Shown: piece by piece, positions 11,901 to 25,500 of the stretch
Numbering within the stretch: position 1 is the stretch's first letter
How the letters are laid out: each line of letters opens with the position of its first letter
Origin: Kudoa neothunni
Lineage: Eukaryota > Cnidaria
NCBI GenBank assembly: GCA_964304625.1
Contig: OZ199839.1
Coordinates: 10,354,001-10,418,000 of the forward strand
Reading direction: 5' to 3'
Length of the DNA stretch: 64,000 nt
The notes under the pieces: generated by a model
Database searches by the model: none
What the model saw: the letters and a program-made list of their open reading frames with translations, nothing else
Told to the model about the DNA's origin: nothing
Position numbers and translations under genes: made by a program

Positions 11901-12332
11901 TATTATTTTAATACATTTTGCGTGTGGTCACATTGGCCACCTCCAGGAATTCGTGTAATTTTTTCCTTTAGATGTTGGAGGTTTAATCATGAAATCATCG
12001 AAGTTTATCCATGAGAACCGAATCTCTCGATTTTTTGTCACAAAACTAACAAAATTAGATCAATTTGTGTTAATATTAAATAATAATGCTAGAAAACATT
12101 TAAAAAATAATAGCTAAAATTCGTGCACACAACGAACATCAAAAAGGGCATTCCCCTTGCATCTTTAAAAGTTTGGCGCGCAAGCACGGAAAAAAGCACA
12201 AAGAAACAATATCAACAAAAAAACTTATATCATAAAAAAATCATTTATTTTCATTCATGCCAAATCAAAACAGCTCTAAACAAGAAAATTAATTTTACAA
12301 GTAAGAAGATTAAATCTAGGATTAATATATCA
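11901..12332. other. AT-rich spacer, no gene seen
   Basis: Low-complexity sequence between the transposon and the 3' end of the unrecognised gene at 12333. No feature is supported. Confidence 0.4.
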
Positions 12333-13006
12333 CTATTTAAAAAAATTGCAAATATTCCTCTTTTTCCGAAGTGGTTGTTTATTTTTGGTATCGGAATCGC
12401 AACTGTTACTATTAGCGCCAGTTGGTTGAGCTGCGCCGAAGAATCTATCTTTCAATTTCTCCAATTGTTTCTTTTTGGCGGAAGAAACATCAAACAGCTT
12501 GCTCGGACAAAGAGTCTTGATGAAAACAAACTTCAATCTTTCCGCTGTTGGCAACTCGGAGGCGTTCGAGGTTAAATCAAGGTTTGGATTTTCAATTTGA
12601 AATTTTGATAAATCCATATTGTTCAACAATAGATCAATATAATTGTTGTAATAGTGATTGCGGAAAATAATCACATTCAATGGAGTGTTCTCTCGTTTAA
12701 TTTTGCTGAGGTACAACCATTTTTTTAGACATGTCAATCACAATTTCACTCAATGGATCAATTTCTTTCTTATTCTTGGCTTGATTTTCCGCCAATTTTG
12801 AAGCTTTAGGTAATCTGCGACTTCCATCCACATTGAATCCCATCGCTTTCATCGCCAATGACAATTTGTTATATCTACTGGGATAAGGAACTGGATCGGA
12901 ATCAGAAGACTCATCATTAGCCGACCCTTTGTACCCTCTCGGGTAATCAAATTCTTTCAATAGTGTCGTTGGCGTCCGTTTTGGGCGCGGGCATACAATT
13001 TCCCAT
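12333..13006 (-). CDS. Unrecognised protein gene, lysine-rich, frame broken at an A-run
   Basis: Two long coding stretches abut. The upstream one contains LKEFDYPRGYKGSANDESSD, PYPSRYNKLSLAMKAMGF and DPLSEIVIDMSKK. The downstream one continues with WLYLSKIKRENTPLNVIIF, SELPTAERLKFVFIKTLCPS and a basic C-terminus ending RKKRNICNFFK. They switch frame in a run of seven A near 12735, and removing one A would make one continuous protein of about 220 residues. The first ATG with a sensible context is 13006, giving MGNCMPAPKTD, an N-myristoylation-like start, but this would need another frame change near 12967. Alternatively, an acceptor (caatag) just upstream gives TWEIVCPRPKRTP in frame with no shift. 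I know no family with these motifs. The composition (acidic-serine N-terminus, basic C-terminus) looks like a real host gene. Confidence 0.5.
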
Positions 13007-15102
13007 GTCTATTGTAAGATCGGATTTCGGGTCTTGTCGTCAATCATATTTTTCCTGTGTACTGTAGACCTTTAGGGGTATTATTAAATTTTAATGCGAG
13101 CCATGTTGTCGTATGGCACAATTATTATTATATTACACATAATATTATTTTGTTGTTGATAGACGATTAATTTTTGTTAGCAAAGCCACACGTGAAATGA
13201 CCGTAAAAATGAACACTGTCTAATCAAAATTTTTGTTATATTTAAAATTAAATAACTATACACATTAGAAAATGGTTCTTATAATGCGATTATAATAATC
13301 TACATCCACCTGATGTAGATGTAGGAGAAATTTATTTAAATGAATAAAAAAGTTTATTTTTACTTTGTATATAAAAATTGGGTGTATTTCAACCCTATTC
13401 GGCCTGTAAAAACATTTTTTAAACGTAAAAGATTAGTTATTTTATTTTGGCTTCATGCAATATTATTCATGATAGAGATATTTAGAAAAATATAAAAGAA
13501 TTCATAGTGACTAAAAAATTGAGTTTAAATTGATCCATAATAATAAATATGATATATTTATTCGTGATTAAGTTAATTTTTATGAATAATAATCCATCGA
13601 GATAGATTCTATTTAAAGCCTTTTTATGAAAGTTATTAGATTAATTATTTATATATTTTTTAATTAATAATCACTCTAATGTCGAATTAAGGTAGCGATA
13701 TATCAAATAACGCTCTATAATTGTTTGTAATAAAAGTAATTTCAACTGAAAAAATTTATGATACTAAAAATAGTTATATTGCTGTAATTAAGCGAAAAAA
13801 ATAATTAAAAACATATTATGACTTTGAAGAAATTTTCAATATCCTACATAACTTAAGAACGAGCTTTAATAATGATTTATTCTATTTATTTTGTTGGTTG
13901 AAATTAATAAAAAATATATTTATCATTTTAGTTGACATTTTTTCTTGTAATTTATATTTCTCCATTGTGAAATACAGAAACAAGTGTTTATGATGCATTA
14001 TATGCAATATAACTATTAGAATCTTTGTGTATCGTCTGGGATTCCGTAATTTTAATTCGGTGAAATATAAATTGATTGAGTATAAGTATTTAGCAAATAA
14101 TTGTTCTACTGCAAATTTATTAAAATTAACAATAGGACCTATCAATAATTATTAAAAATAGTCAGAAATAATGACTATTAATATTTGTATTGAGCATATA
14201 ATTGTAGTTAAAGCACCGTGTGTTTATTAATTATTGATATCGACATGTATGTGCTACGAATTATTTGTATAGAAGCGTTAAATGTATGTCCCGGCAGTTT
14301 TGCAAGTATGGATACTGTCATAATCCGAGAATCACGATCCCTCACAATAAAGAGGGAAGTCGTTCCTGGGTGGGCGACCCGGTGGAGACCGACGCGGGGG
14401 CCCACGCTACACAGATATACATAGACACGACTAAACTGGGAGGAATACCATCACTACCTTTAGTCTATTTTATTCCAGTTCTCTTTCTTTTGCGCGGCCT
14501 TAATCCCAAACTATAACAGATACCAAAATATTTAAACGACTTAGGCTTCCTCAAAATAAAATCCTTAATGTAATCATACTAACTATTAGATATGCAAATA
14601 AATTAAAAAAAAGTTCGTAAATACGTAAGGGGATGTAGCATTTAAAAATGTAAATATATATCTAAGCAATGCACATTTTATAATGTTTTTATTTTACTTT
14701 TGAAGAAATTAAAACAACATGAGTTTTTCAAACACTGCTTTCTATGAAAACTCAGAGTAACTGCATTCGAGGCTATATTTACTATTTCCGAAACAGTCCA
14801 TTAATTTCTACAGAACAACGCCTAGTTGGGCCTATGTTTGATCATCATCTATTAATTTTTTATGAAACCTAGTAGAATAAATTAGATATTTATTTCATTT
14901 AGGTATCTTCGAAATCTTTAGTGCCGAAATTGATGCGCTGATTTCGTCACATTGGTCCGACACAATAAGTTCATCTTGGTCTTGTACTTGCATTTTAAGC
15001 TACTGGAGAGAGTTAGATTTTGTTGTTTGTACTTATAAATGTCTTTAAATAATATCGCGTTAGTTTCGTAATAATTGATGGGGATTAACACCGATTTAAA
15101 AA
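13007..15102. other. AT-rich spacer with one GC-rich patch
   Basis: Mostly simple AT sequence. There is a short inverted repeat near 13300 (CTACATC...GATGTAG). The GC-rich patch at 14288-14470 is listed separately. No gene is supported. Confidence 0.4.
14288..14470. other. GC-rich patch of unknown origin
   Basis: A sharp rise in G+C, containing GGTGGAGACCGACGCGGGGG, inside very AT-rich DNA. All three plus frames stay partly open. One frame reads CMSRQFCKYGYCHNP, with cysteine spacing faintly like a CCCH zinc finger, and continues SRSWVGDPVETDAGAHATQ. No splice sites or conserved domain settle the strand. It could be an exon of an unrecognised gene, a transposon fragment or foreign DNA. Confidence 0.25.
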
Positions 15103-15169
15103 GGGGGTCCCAAATGGACCCCCACCGGCACACGCGTAATTTTTTCGCACCCAATACGGAGAGGGTTAA
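15103..15169 (-). repeat. piggyBac-like terminal end with subterminal palindrome
   Basis: Read on the minus strand it starts at a TTAA (15166-15169) followed by CCCTCTCCGTATTGGGTGCG. About 45 bp inside is the palindrome GGGGGTCC...GGACCCCC (15103-15123). A TTAA target followed by CCCT is the piggyBac signature. No partner end or transposase was found, so this is a solitary end or the edge of a decayed element running toward lower coordinates. Confidence 0.5.
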
Positions 15170-15746
15170 AGGAAAGTATAAAAACGCCACAAACCAAACC
15201 CTTCACAATTATATTATCGATTAAATGTTCCAAAGAAGGTGTTATCGTAAAGGACTATCAACTGAATTTAAATATATACTAGTTCCTGGCGATAAAAATT
15301 GATTTCTCGCCATATTAACAGGTGTTTCATTTTTCCCCCATTGGATATTGGATGCAGGCCAGTGTAATTTACTCAGAAAAGTTTGTCTATCAATAGTTAA
15401 CTATTTGTTATATGTATTCATAAAATTAAAGATTTAATAATAGAGATATTTATTTGTTATTCTCATCGGATGAAATAACCAGTCCGCACATGAATATATG
15501 GAGACACGGAGCACATGGAGATTAAACAGATCCGTTTGAAATAGCACACACTGACTTATTTTAGTATAAGTAAAGTTGTGGGAAAAATTGGAGTAAGTTA
15601 ACCATAATTTTATATATAATAAAATATATAATTAGTTGGTAAATAATTGAAACTAGCTGACAGTTTTTGTGGTGGTATATCGTGAGGATTGCATGTTTGT
15701 TGTTTGGTTTCTCTGTGAGCTTCTACCCAATGACGACACCAGCTCA
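15170..15746. other. Spacer downstream of the adhesion GPCR gene
   Basis: AT-rich sequence between the piggyBac-like end and the stop codon of the receptor gene. It should contain the receptor's 3' untranslated region. No other feature is supported. Confidence 0.4.
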
Positions 15747-16560
15747 CTACGCAATTTTTTTGTTTGCGAATACCAGTATTAAAAATATGAGCAGCCCTTG
15801 TGACGAATTAATCACAATGAATATGATGGAGAAAATATTTCGGTATTCGTTATCAGTGATGGTATATTGAAGTAACAAAGGAAGGCCAAGTATCACCGAT
15901 AAAATAAGCACTCGTTTGCATGTGTTTGTAACTTTTGATCTTTTCTTCATTTGTATATCTTCTGAATTTCTGAGTTTAAACATGACGCACATTGTGATAA
16001 TCGTGTTGATTCCCAATACTATTCCTCCCGGAATGTTAAGGGTGTAAAGTTTCACCCAACCGTATGGAATACAACTATAGCAAATGTTATGATCAAACAA
16101 GATCAGCGACCGATCGTATTACTTGTTGTTATGAGTGTAGTTGTGTTGTGAGAAATAAACACAGAATCCCACCACAATTGCTGGTATTGCTAAATCAAAC
16201 GCATGTAAACAATCAAAACTAAACAATATAATTCCAAAACAACTACTTACACCATCCACACAGAAACATTGATTGGAAATGAATCAGTTCACGACTGTAA
16301 AACACCAAGACAAGTTTTGTGTACATAATTATTGATACAAAAAGTATCCATAAATAATGGCACAGAATGCCGTAATGAGTAATGGATGACATTACCAAAC
16401 ATGTGTAATAGTGATTTTTGGAGTAATTACCCATCACATAAGATAGCTGTAGAATGAGCAATGCAACGCAAAAGTTAATTTGTGATCTGAGTGCGAGATT
16501 GCACTTATTCCTCCTAAAAACCAATACGATAGTCAAACAATCATCTTCGAGTGATTTGAG
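15747..16560 (-). other. Seven-transmembrane domain exons of the adhesion GPCR
   Basis: TM1 ends with FSLFLCVITFMRSLE in the preceding exon. A phase-2 intron joins RNKCNLALRSQINFCVALL, the first intracellular loop and TM2 typical of adhesion receptors, followed by TM3. The next exon gives TM4 (SIPAIVVGFCVYFSQ), then a 48-nt intron, then CIPYGWVKLYTLNIPGG and TM5, TM6 (LILSVILGLPLLLQY) and TM7 (IFIVINSSQGLLIFLILVF). This matches the family TM7 consensus (INSLQGFFIFL). The protein stops four codons after TM7 (NKKIA), so there is essentially no cytoplasmic tail. Confidence 0.92.
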
Positions 16561-19500
16561 GCATAAATAAAATTACTCTAACGAGCGCATAAATGTTATC
16601 ACGCATAAAAATAGTGAAAATATTGAGACAGAGACCAACACAAGCGATATCTCTCGTTCGTGATATGAGTTAGACTGTTGGTTGTCATCTGTGGATATAT
16701 CGAAGAGCATCGCGTAGCTAGTGGTATGGTTGCAGCTACAAGTGACATTATATGAGAGGCTGACTTTCTTTATAGTTAAGGGACACAATATCTTGTTTCC
16801 CAAACGTAGCCATTTGCCTAGAAATTAGAACAGTAAATCAGACGGTTGAAAATAAAAATAACGAAAAGTACGGTTCAGAGTGTAACACTTAATGGAATTG
16901 ATTTGGTAAGGTTCAGCCTTCACCAATTGACTGTAGGTGATATTCATATGCTTGGTGTGATTGTTTTGTATTTTCAGCACCAAGATGTTTCCAACAAATG
17001 TTTTATTGTTGGTTGTTTCTCGTTTCTGACTGTTGGTGACGGCTAACATTATTTTCTCGAGGTCATTGTTGTTGGTGTTGGGTAGGGGTGGGTCGGCTAT
17101 GTCTGTTAGATTGATGAAAAGATTAAGTTTTGAATTTTCTAATTTTGCAGCGTTGAGTTTTTTTTGTTGATCACCATTTGTTAGTCCTGAATTCAGGATT
17201 TTGGGGCTGGCGGAATAAGGATTAACGGCATTCATTTCGTAATAAAGAGTATTGGTTGATTTGGACAACTCAAACTTTTTTATATTGATATGTTCCTTTT
17301 TGATTTCGTTTTCGACATCCAACTTTAGCAACACTTCATCTAATATATTTATTTTTTGGAGATATTTCCTTGATAGCAATAAAATTAATAAAAAATTAAA
17401 ATTATGAACAATATATTAATAAAGATACCGTTTTTGATCCGATCTCATTACTTTGGTAGTATTTTTTACGTCGCCGTTTGTTTGGGGCTGGGTTTCATCG
17501 ACAATGCTGCCAGACTCACTTTTCAGCCACGAATCAATAAACACTTCTGCATTCTGTACAGGGATAGTCACATGTACAAATAGTAATAAAAATTAATAAC
17601 TTTATTTAATGTGTCCAGTATTTCTGAATCTATGCTTGATGTTGGATTCACTAGAATATCATTCCAATCAATATCTAAAAAATATGGATTGTTAATGCAT
17701 TTTTATATATTGAAGCAACTCCAAGCGAAATTGCGACCCTACCAAGTTTTATTCTAATGGGGGATTTGTCAATCAAACATGTTGATTTGTATTTCAAGGA
17801 ATATTTTTAAGCTTTTTCACTTTACCAACCAAAAGCGTACACTTTTTCTCCACACAACTAATATCCGCTATTCTTTTTTCAATGGAAAGTTTTCTACTTT
17901 ATCATTCATTTTAATCAACTCCCACTCCATATCCAAGTTGCTGTAGTTGCTTTCGAGAATAAAGTCTAAATATAACTCTCCATCAAGGTATCTTGCTTGA
18001 AGAGCAAAATCAGTTGGAACTATTAAATGATTACATTTTAAAATGGATTTTATTTATCTTTTCAAACAAAGTATACCTTTTTTAATTTGATAAACTTTGC
18101 TGCTACTACGTAGAGATTCAGAGTCGATCTCTAAGGCATGATTTTTAGAGTGATCATAGTTGTCGATTTGAAAATTGCAATGAAGACCATCACAATCCAC
18201 ATAAATATTCTCCGTGATCCAATCTTCACCAAACGATAAATTCATATTATCATCTAACCGTTTGAAAGTAATTGTCAGGCCTATAGATTCCAGAGGTTCT
18301 CGCAAAGTTATATATATTTTTAAAGCTTGATCACTAATTTCGTGACTTATGTTGTAGGTGGTTCGCTCTATAGGTTTATTTATTTAAAAATAAAACTCCA
18401 TACGAACAACTAATTTTATTACTTGTAGAAGGTATCATATAATTTGTTGGGTTTATAACCACCTCAGAATTCCATTCAAAGATGTACGACTTTAATCCAT
18501 TTATTTCCCCAATTTCAATATTGCATATTCTGCTGTTACATTCGACAAAGTTCCCTAAATTTCGATCTGTACACGGTGATGTTGGATATTTTTTCTTTCA
18601 ACATCCACTCAATATCCATTTTAGGATGTGCTATAGTTGTTAATGTTATCTTTATTGCCAGATTTTTATTGTTGACGCTGTGATTTATATTGTAATTGGT
18701 TTGATCTAATCAATAATTTTATTATTTTTTATTTATTGCCGTATTTTTATTCTAGCTATTGAATACGTATAATACATAAATCAATTTTATACGTAAAATA
18801 AGATGAACTATGTCAAATTGCGAGTGGGAAATTAATTAGAAAAAAATATTCATTTCGAGTAATTGTAAATTTCTAATTGATTAAACATAAAACATATATT
18901 TTAATTATTCATTACGCTTTTTTTTTCAGCACCGTCAAAGTTAGGCTCAGATTAATTTTATGACTTTATAATTATTAATAAATTATAAAACACCATTTTA
19001 AATGAGTTTACCGAAACATTAGAAAATATGATGCCAACAAAATTTCTAAAACTATAGCGGAAATCTTGAGCGAGGTAATCGCATCCAAACAAATAATGTT
19101 ATCTGACTATTGGCATAGTTAATGTGTAGTAAAATTAAAGATAAATATATCTTTAATTTTGACACAGATTTAGACTATATTATATTTTTATACATTGTAT
19201 TTCACCTTGAAAAAATTAAACTATTCATTATAGATAATTTCTGCCATATAATTTGGTTACATCAGCATTTGTATAATTTACGTATCTTTTATCAAATAAT
19301 GACGATCACGTGATTTCAATGATTTTTTATTCATAAATATTAAATTCTACAGTGCTTTTTATTTTCATATCATCGTACCATACTTTTCCACCAAAATTTA
19401 AATTTCGTTTATTCATAAAAATTAACAGATCTATAAAATTAACACCCCAAAATGAAGTTTAATCCTAAGAAATGATATTATGGAAAATAATCCCAAATAT

Positions 19501-22500
19501 TTTGTTTTTGCTAGCATTTATAACGAAAACGTGTGAGGTATGAAGGTAATTATAAATATTACTCGTTTAGGATGGAACTCGTATATTTATTTTTTAATTT
19601 AAATATTAGAATAGAGTAGCGATATAATTCACGTTTTTAATATCGAAAATATGAACAAGAACATCAAATCGAATTTTATATTTTATTTGAGAATCTTTAA
19701 ACTCAATTATATTAAAATACCATTAAGAAAGTAAATTGAATAATTCGATTTAATCGGACTGATTATATTTTTCCATTGACATTTAATAATTTTTTACTTC
19801 TAAATTTTTTACCATCAAATTATCAAATTTATGTTCATTTAAAAAAAATGATTATTGTGTATTTTTAATATTTTTAAAAATTTTTGGTCGTGTCAACTCA
19901 GATTAAAAAATTAACTGCGCGTGCGCATGTCGCATGTGTTATTGTTTTTGCTATTTGTCCAAATAAGAATAATCTTTAGCTAGTGCGTGTAATAAAAAAT
20001 ACCCCGAACAATGGTGATATCTGACACCCCTTGAAATAACGGGCTACGAAATTGCAGCAAATGGTCAACTGTCTTATCATAATCATTTAGCAGGAGAGAG
20101 CATACTAAATTTGAACAATTTAACACTGTTTCAATTTCTATTGGCTCTGAGTCGTCATAGATTTTGTATTCTTTTTGTAGCGAATAGACGAGAGGTAATG
20201 ATGTGTATTGGGCGTCGAGGGTAAACTTGAAACCAACTGCATTCTCAGTTGAAATTTTGTAATCTCTGCTGATTCGGTAGTTTACTTTTGCTAACAGTAT
20301 ATGAGATAACAATTTACAAATCACATAGGTTGAATGAGCGGTTTAGGGGTGACTGGAATTAATCCGAGGCGCGTGTCGTGCTTAGTAAACGACATGGTCA
20401 CAACTCGCCCATAACTTTGTTTCTAACATGAATATAATAGCCAATTATTAATTCAATATTATTTTTTAAATTATATTAAGTTGCTAAATATTATTTATTT
20501 GGTCATGTTTTCTCAAATTTATATTCGAATTAATTACGTAAAATGGGGTTGACTTCAGTCTAAAATAAAAATGGAAATAAAAGTTCAAAATTAATAGGAG
20601 TTTACAATAACCTATCTATTGTATATTAAAATTAGATATTCCAATGATTTGAATAATTAAAATTGAATTTTATTTGTTAAATTAATTAACGTAGGAATAT
20701 GAATTAGAGAGTACATTTTGATTAAAGTGTTTGTGATATTTAAAAAAAACGCAGATCTAACAATATTTTATTGCTCTATTTTTTGATATAAATGTTTAAT
20801 ATGATATTATTAAAATCGAATTTTAAAAATAGTTTTACTAATTAGAAAATAAAAAATTTAAATTTGTAGAATAAGAATCTTGCAAATATTAGATTCAATT
20901 AATATATTAAAAAATACATTTAATGACATTAATTATTTTTTATCATTTTAATAGACCTTCAATAGATCAAAAATAAAAGTCTAGATTAATTTTTATAACA
21001 CTAAAACAGAGAATTATTAATAGACTTCTTCTGTTCAGATTTAATGTTGATTCAATAATTTGAACACGCTCTTACACATAGAACAACGATAGGGGGTAAA
21101 GATATAACAATTTATGATATATCTTTAAATATACCGACCTAAAATAATCCAAGCTGATTTTAATCTAGGTCTATTAAAATGCATAACAATCCAACAATGA
21201 TGGTTTTCATAAGATGATAACACAAAAAAAGTCAATTTAAATTATTAAGAGATTGCAATGTTTATTCGCTGGGAAACGCTATATTTGTTGATGGTATCTG
21301 TGTGCGTAGTTGTCCACTCCAACTGAATACGTCGACATGCTGTTGGTGTTTATTGACCACAAATGTGCATTCGGATGAATGGCATTCATTATCCATATCA
21401 TCCTTGTAACTATGAGGCTCCGAGCTTGTCTCGCTACCACATAAAAACAATTTCCATTTTGAAATTGTTTATGCTTGTGTGTTTTGGCAAAAGTGAACAG
21501 TGAAGCTAATTGAGTTTATTTTGATGAGAAATGGGTCACGTACCATTTTTTATCAACTAAAAAGGAGGTCAATTATAATAGAAAAAACTCCATAAAAAGC
21601 TACTTTTGGGTATCCTTAAGGGTTCCTGTTTCCAACAACAAATTCCGAGAATATATTCAACACATAATCATGGAAAAGGGGTCGTTAATTTGGGATTATA
21701 AATTCGCAATTCCTGCTCATACAGCTTATTTCTTTTGATTTTTTATTTATGTGATAGTTTGAGTGGAGTCTTGTCCAAATTCCCATTCTGATCGAAATTT
21801 TTTTTATATGCGATCTTCAATCTAAGTCTAACAATAAGCGTATTTTGATTGATTTCGGTAAGCGGCTTCATAATTGGGATAACTCTAAGTTAAGGAAATT
21901 TAATAGATACCGCGTTTTATGACCAACTACTTAAATGATATTGCTAATGGTTCCGAGTTTCTTAGTATTGGGAGAGAATTCCAATAGAAACAAATTAAAT
22001 CTTTGTTTTTATCCACTCCTTCAATTTTCGAAATTGCAAATTTTTCCTTTGCACACGCATTTTTTGTGGCTGGTTAGATTGTTTGAGAATAAATTTAGTG
22101 TTTGGTTTCCACCAGGAACCACTCAGTCAATGTCATATCGTAGTAGTAGGCTACTGGAAAGAGGCAAAAGATGAGGATAAGGTTTACCATAGGCCATATT
22201 TTTGTTTCAATGTGAAATCAGATTTTACTAAAAAGATATATAAATAAAGTTCACATTTACGTTAGTAATCAGTGACTATTTTGCCCGGGATATTTAAATT
22301 TTTCAAATGATTTTTACTCGTGAGATATCTACATAAAATTAACTGTAATTTTCCATTTTCATTTATCGATAATCCCTCAAAAAGTTTTTACACGGAAGAC
22401 TTCAAACGATCATATAGATATAGATAGATATTCCCAATTTATAATGGCATTATTACATTAATTTTATATATAAAATAAGCAATACGTAATCCTGTGAAAA

Positions 22501-25500
22501 TATGTATATTATAAGGATTTTCATTATGTCAAATTTCGTACATTTATTGTGATAAATTTTTTACTTATTTTATTGTTTTCTAATATTAAATAAAATTTAT
22601 AATGTTAATGGCTTAATCATACAATATTTTCACAAATTTATTTACTTTAAATAAATAAATAAATAAATAAATAATAACTAGAGTTTAATAAAAATCTTGT
22701 ATTTCCTAGTTATTTTATTTGTATACCTTTTACTTTTATTGAATGTACATTCACAGTTATATGAGCAATAAGGTGTTCTTGCATCTAAAATAAAACTGGG
22801 AAAATCCTCTTAATACTCATTATAAGTGAACGTCAGACCCATTTTTATAGAATTATCAGCTAACAAAAATTACATTTCAATCTCATCATTTTAATTAATC
22901 AAAATTTATTTGTATAGCGATTAATTATTCAACAAATTAATTAAGAAATTTAAGAGAATTAAGCTAATAAAAAAAACCAAATTTAGATCCTTCAATTTTT
23001 TTTAAATTAAAAAAAAGGGCACTTCAACTAAAAACTAAAATGTATTTTAGATCAATATTTTTTTTTCAAATAATCTTAAGACTTGAACGGGTCAAACAAC
23101 AATGAAATTTTCTTATATATGATGCTATAAGTTACCTATTTAACCTTTTCCGCGCTCTGTGCAAAAATCTTACGCGTAAACCGAACCATCATGGTATACG
23201 ACAGATATTCCACGAAAAGTCTATCCTAATACGTCCAAAAGAATTCAATTAACAAATAAATTAAAGAAACTTAAATAAAAATGTCTAATTTAGTTTAGAT
23301 GGAAACATTTCTAATTCTCTTAGTACGTAAACCAGAATTATTGTCTAGGAAATGAACTTCAACTATGTGACAAAAAAAAGTAATTCATTGGCATGAATTT
23401 TCTCTAAATCAACGCTTTCATGCTTTGATTTAGGAAAAGAATTGACAACTACTGATGAATCAGGAAGGTGAACATTAATGTTCGCCTAAATTCTTATTAT
23501 TAGTTTCGAGATATGGACTCAATCTGTATCCAAAAATAGAAATTAGTAGTAAGTAACTCCTATTCGGCTTGTGGATATCACCAAAGGAAAAAGTTGTTGA
23601 CATCCATTATTGTGCTAAATTTTTCTTTATTTTACTAAAGATAAGTATCTGAAAACTTCAAGAAGAAGAAATCCGCGCTAAACTCCAACGAATTATCACA
23701 GCGTTAATATGTCGGATTAGTATAACGTTAACGGACTAATTTAAGTGAACATTTAACTAATTTTATTGATGTTTAACCTTATTTATATCCAAAGTAATTT
23801 AATTATTTCAATAATACACGTATTGAAAATTTATTGAGCGAATATATGAAATACTTGTACATAATTTAAAAAATGACTATATTATATGACCTGGGAATTT
23901 TCAATTTTCCATTTTAGAAATTAAAATTATTTTATCTATAAAAATAGATTGTTTATTTTTCAAATAATATAAGAAATTTCTGCCAACGATACAAAACGGG
24001 GGTTTTACGAGAAAATGGCTATTTTGAGTTAATATGGGAAAACCCTACTCAGGCTATAAATGGTTAATATGTTAATGTCTCAGCGGTTTTTAGAGTTTTG
24101 TTCTTAATTAACGAAACTATCCATTTATGATAGTCAAAGCTAATCATAATAGATTTAATCTCCCTAAACATGGCAAATAGTCACTTTCTGAAGTACATAC
24201 CGCGTTCTATTCTAACCGGATCGAGTTCAATTTGTTCGGAGTCCACTGTAAACAATCCGTCATAAAGTGGAACATGATTTTGTAGTTGGAAATCGCAAAA
24301 ATTTGCTTCACACAAACAACTTAGAATCACCCCTTAATTTGTGTTGTGTGGGATGATCTAAATATTTCAAATTCCATCGAAAGTAAATTTCTTTGTAAGG
24401 GAGCTCGAGATTGAATCTAAAAATAATCGTGCTCGTCTGTATTTGGTAAGTTGCATTGGATTTGCTTTGAACTACATTGAAATTTAATTTTTTACAACAT
24501 ACCTAGACGTAGAGTACCTTGTGGAATATGATAGGTGGTGAAAGGCTGAAGAAGTTGCGGTGATTCCCACACCAAATTTTGATTTTTTAATCGATCCATA
24601 TTTTTAAGAATCAACACACAAACTCTTTCAATGCACTCTATCCATTGAGAATTGACACCGTGTACTGCAGATTCCCCATCAATGCCACTGGCATTTGGTG
24701 AAGTTTCTTCAATACGGTTATCTTCAACTATTAATCTCCATTTTATATAAATTTGTTCGTATGATTCGGGTTAGCTCAAAAAGAATATTTGTACTATCAT
24801 CTTCACATGTGTGTTGTATGTTATACACACTTTTAACTAAATAAATGTAAAGTGAAACAAAATAATGGCTTGAAAATAGAGAATAGAAAAATTACCATTA
24901 TGAATGATGGTGGTTGTGTTTTTGTGTAAATTATTTGAGCCTATTTCCAGATAATAGCTGTGGAATTTACTTATTTCTTTGATTGTAAAAGTATCGCAAC
25001 GATAATTCGAACAATCTAGAGTAGTGTGTGAGGATACTACTTTGTTAATATTGTCAAGCTCAGGATAATTTCCATTCAAAGGTAGCTTAGTTGAATCCAA
25101 TCCATACACTGAATAACGCACTGTCAAGTGCGATATATCCTCAAATAGCATTAGGTTGATTTCTATTGATTTTTTGTTTATTCTTGTAACCTTCACAGCA
25201 AAGAGTTGTTCCCCTACAATGGTGAAAATCGTTATTCAACTTGAAATCAACGAAAAATGATGCATCAACCTCTTTGTATAACCAGTGGGGTACGAGAAAC
25301 TATCAAAGGAGAGCTATAATAAAGGAACCAACTATTAAGAAGGGGCGTAGAATTTATATCAAATTTTATATCACATATTTCGTTGTTGCATTCAAGCAAC
25401 TGTCCTCCTGCTGATACAAAAGATTTGTTGGTTAGAGATAGCGACGAGTAAAGTTGCCATTTTAGATCCATATTTGTTCTCAATCCGTGAACGATAAAAA

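Noticed and set aside
14918-15190. A minus-strand 90-codon open frame (MAFLYFPLTLSVLG...)
   Set aside because: It runs through the piggyBac-like terminal sequence and palindrome, which are non-coding.
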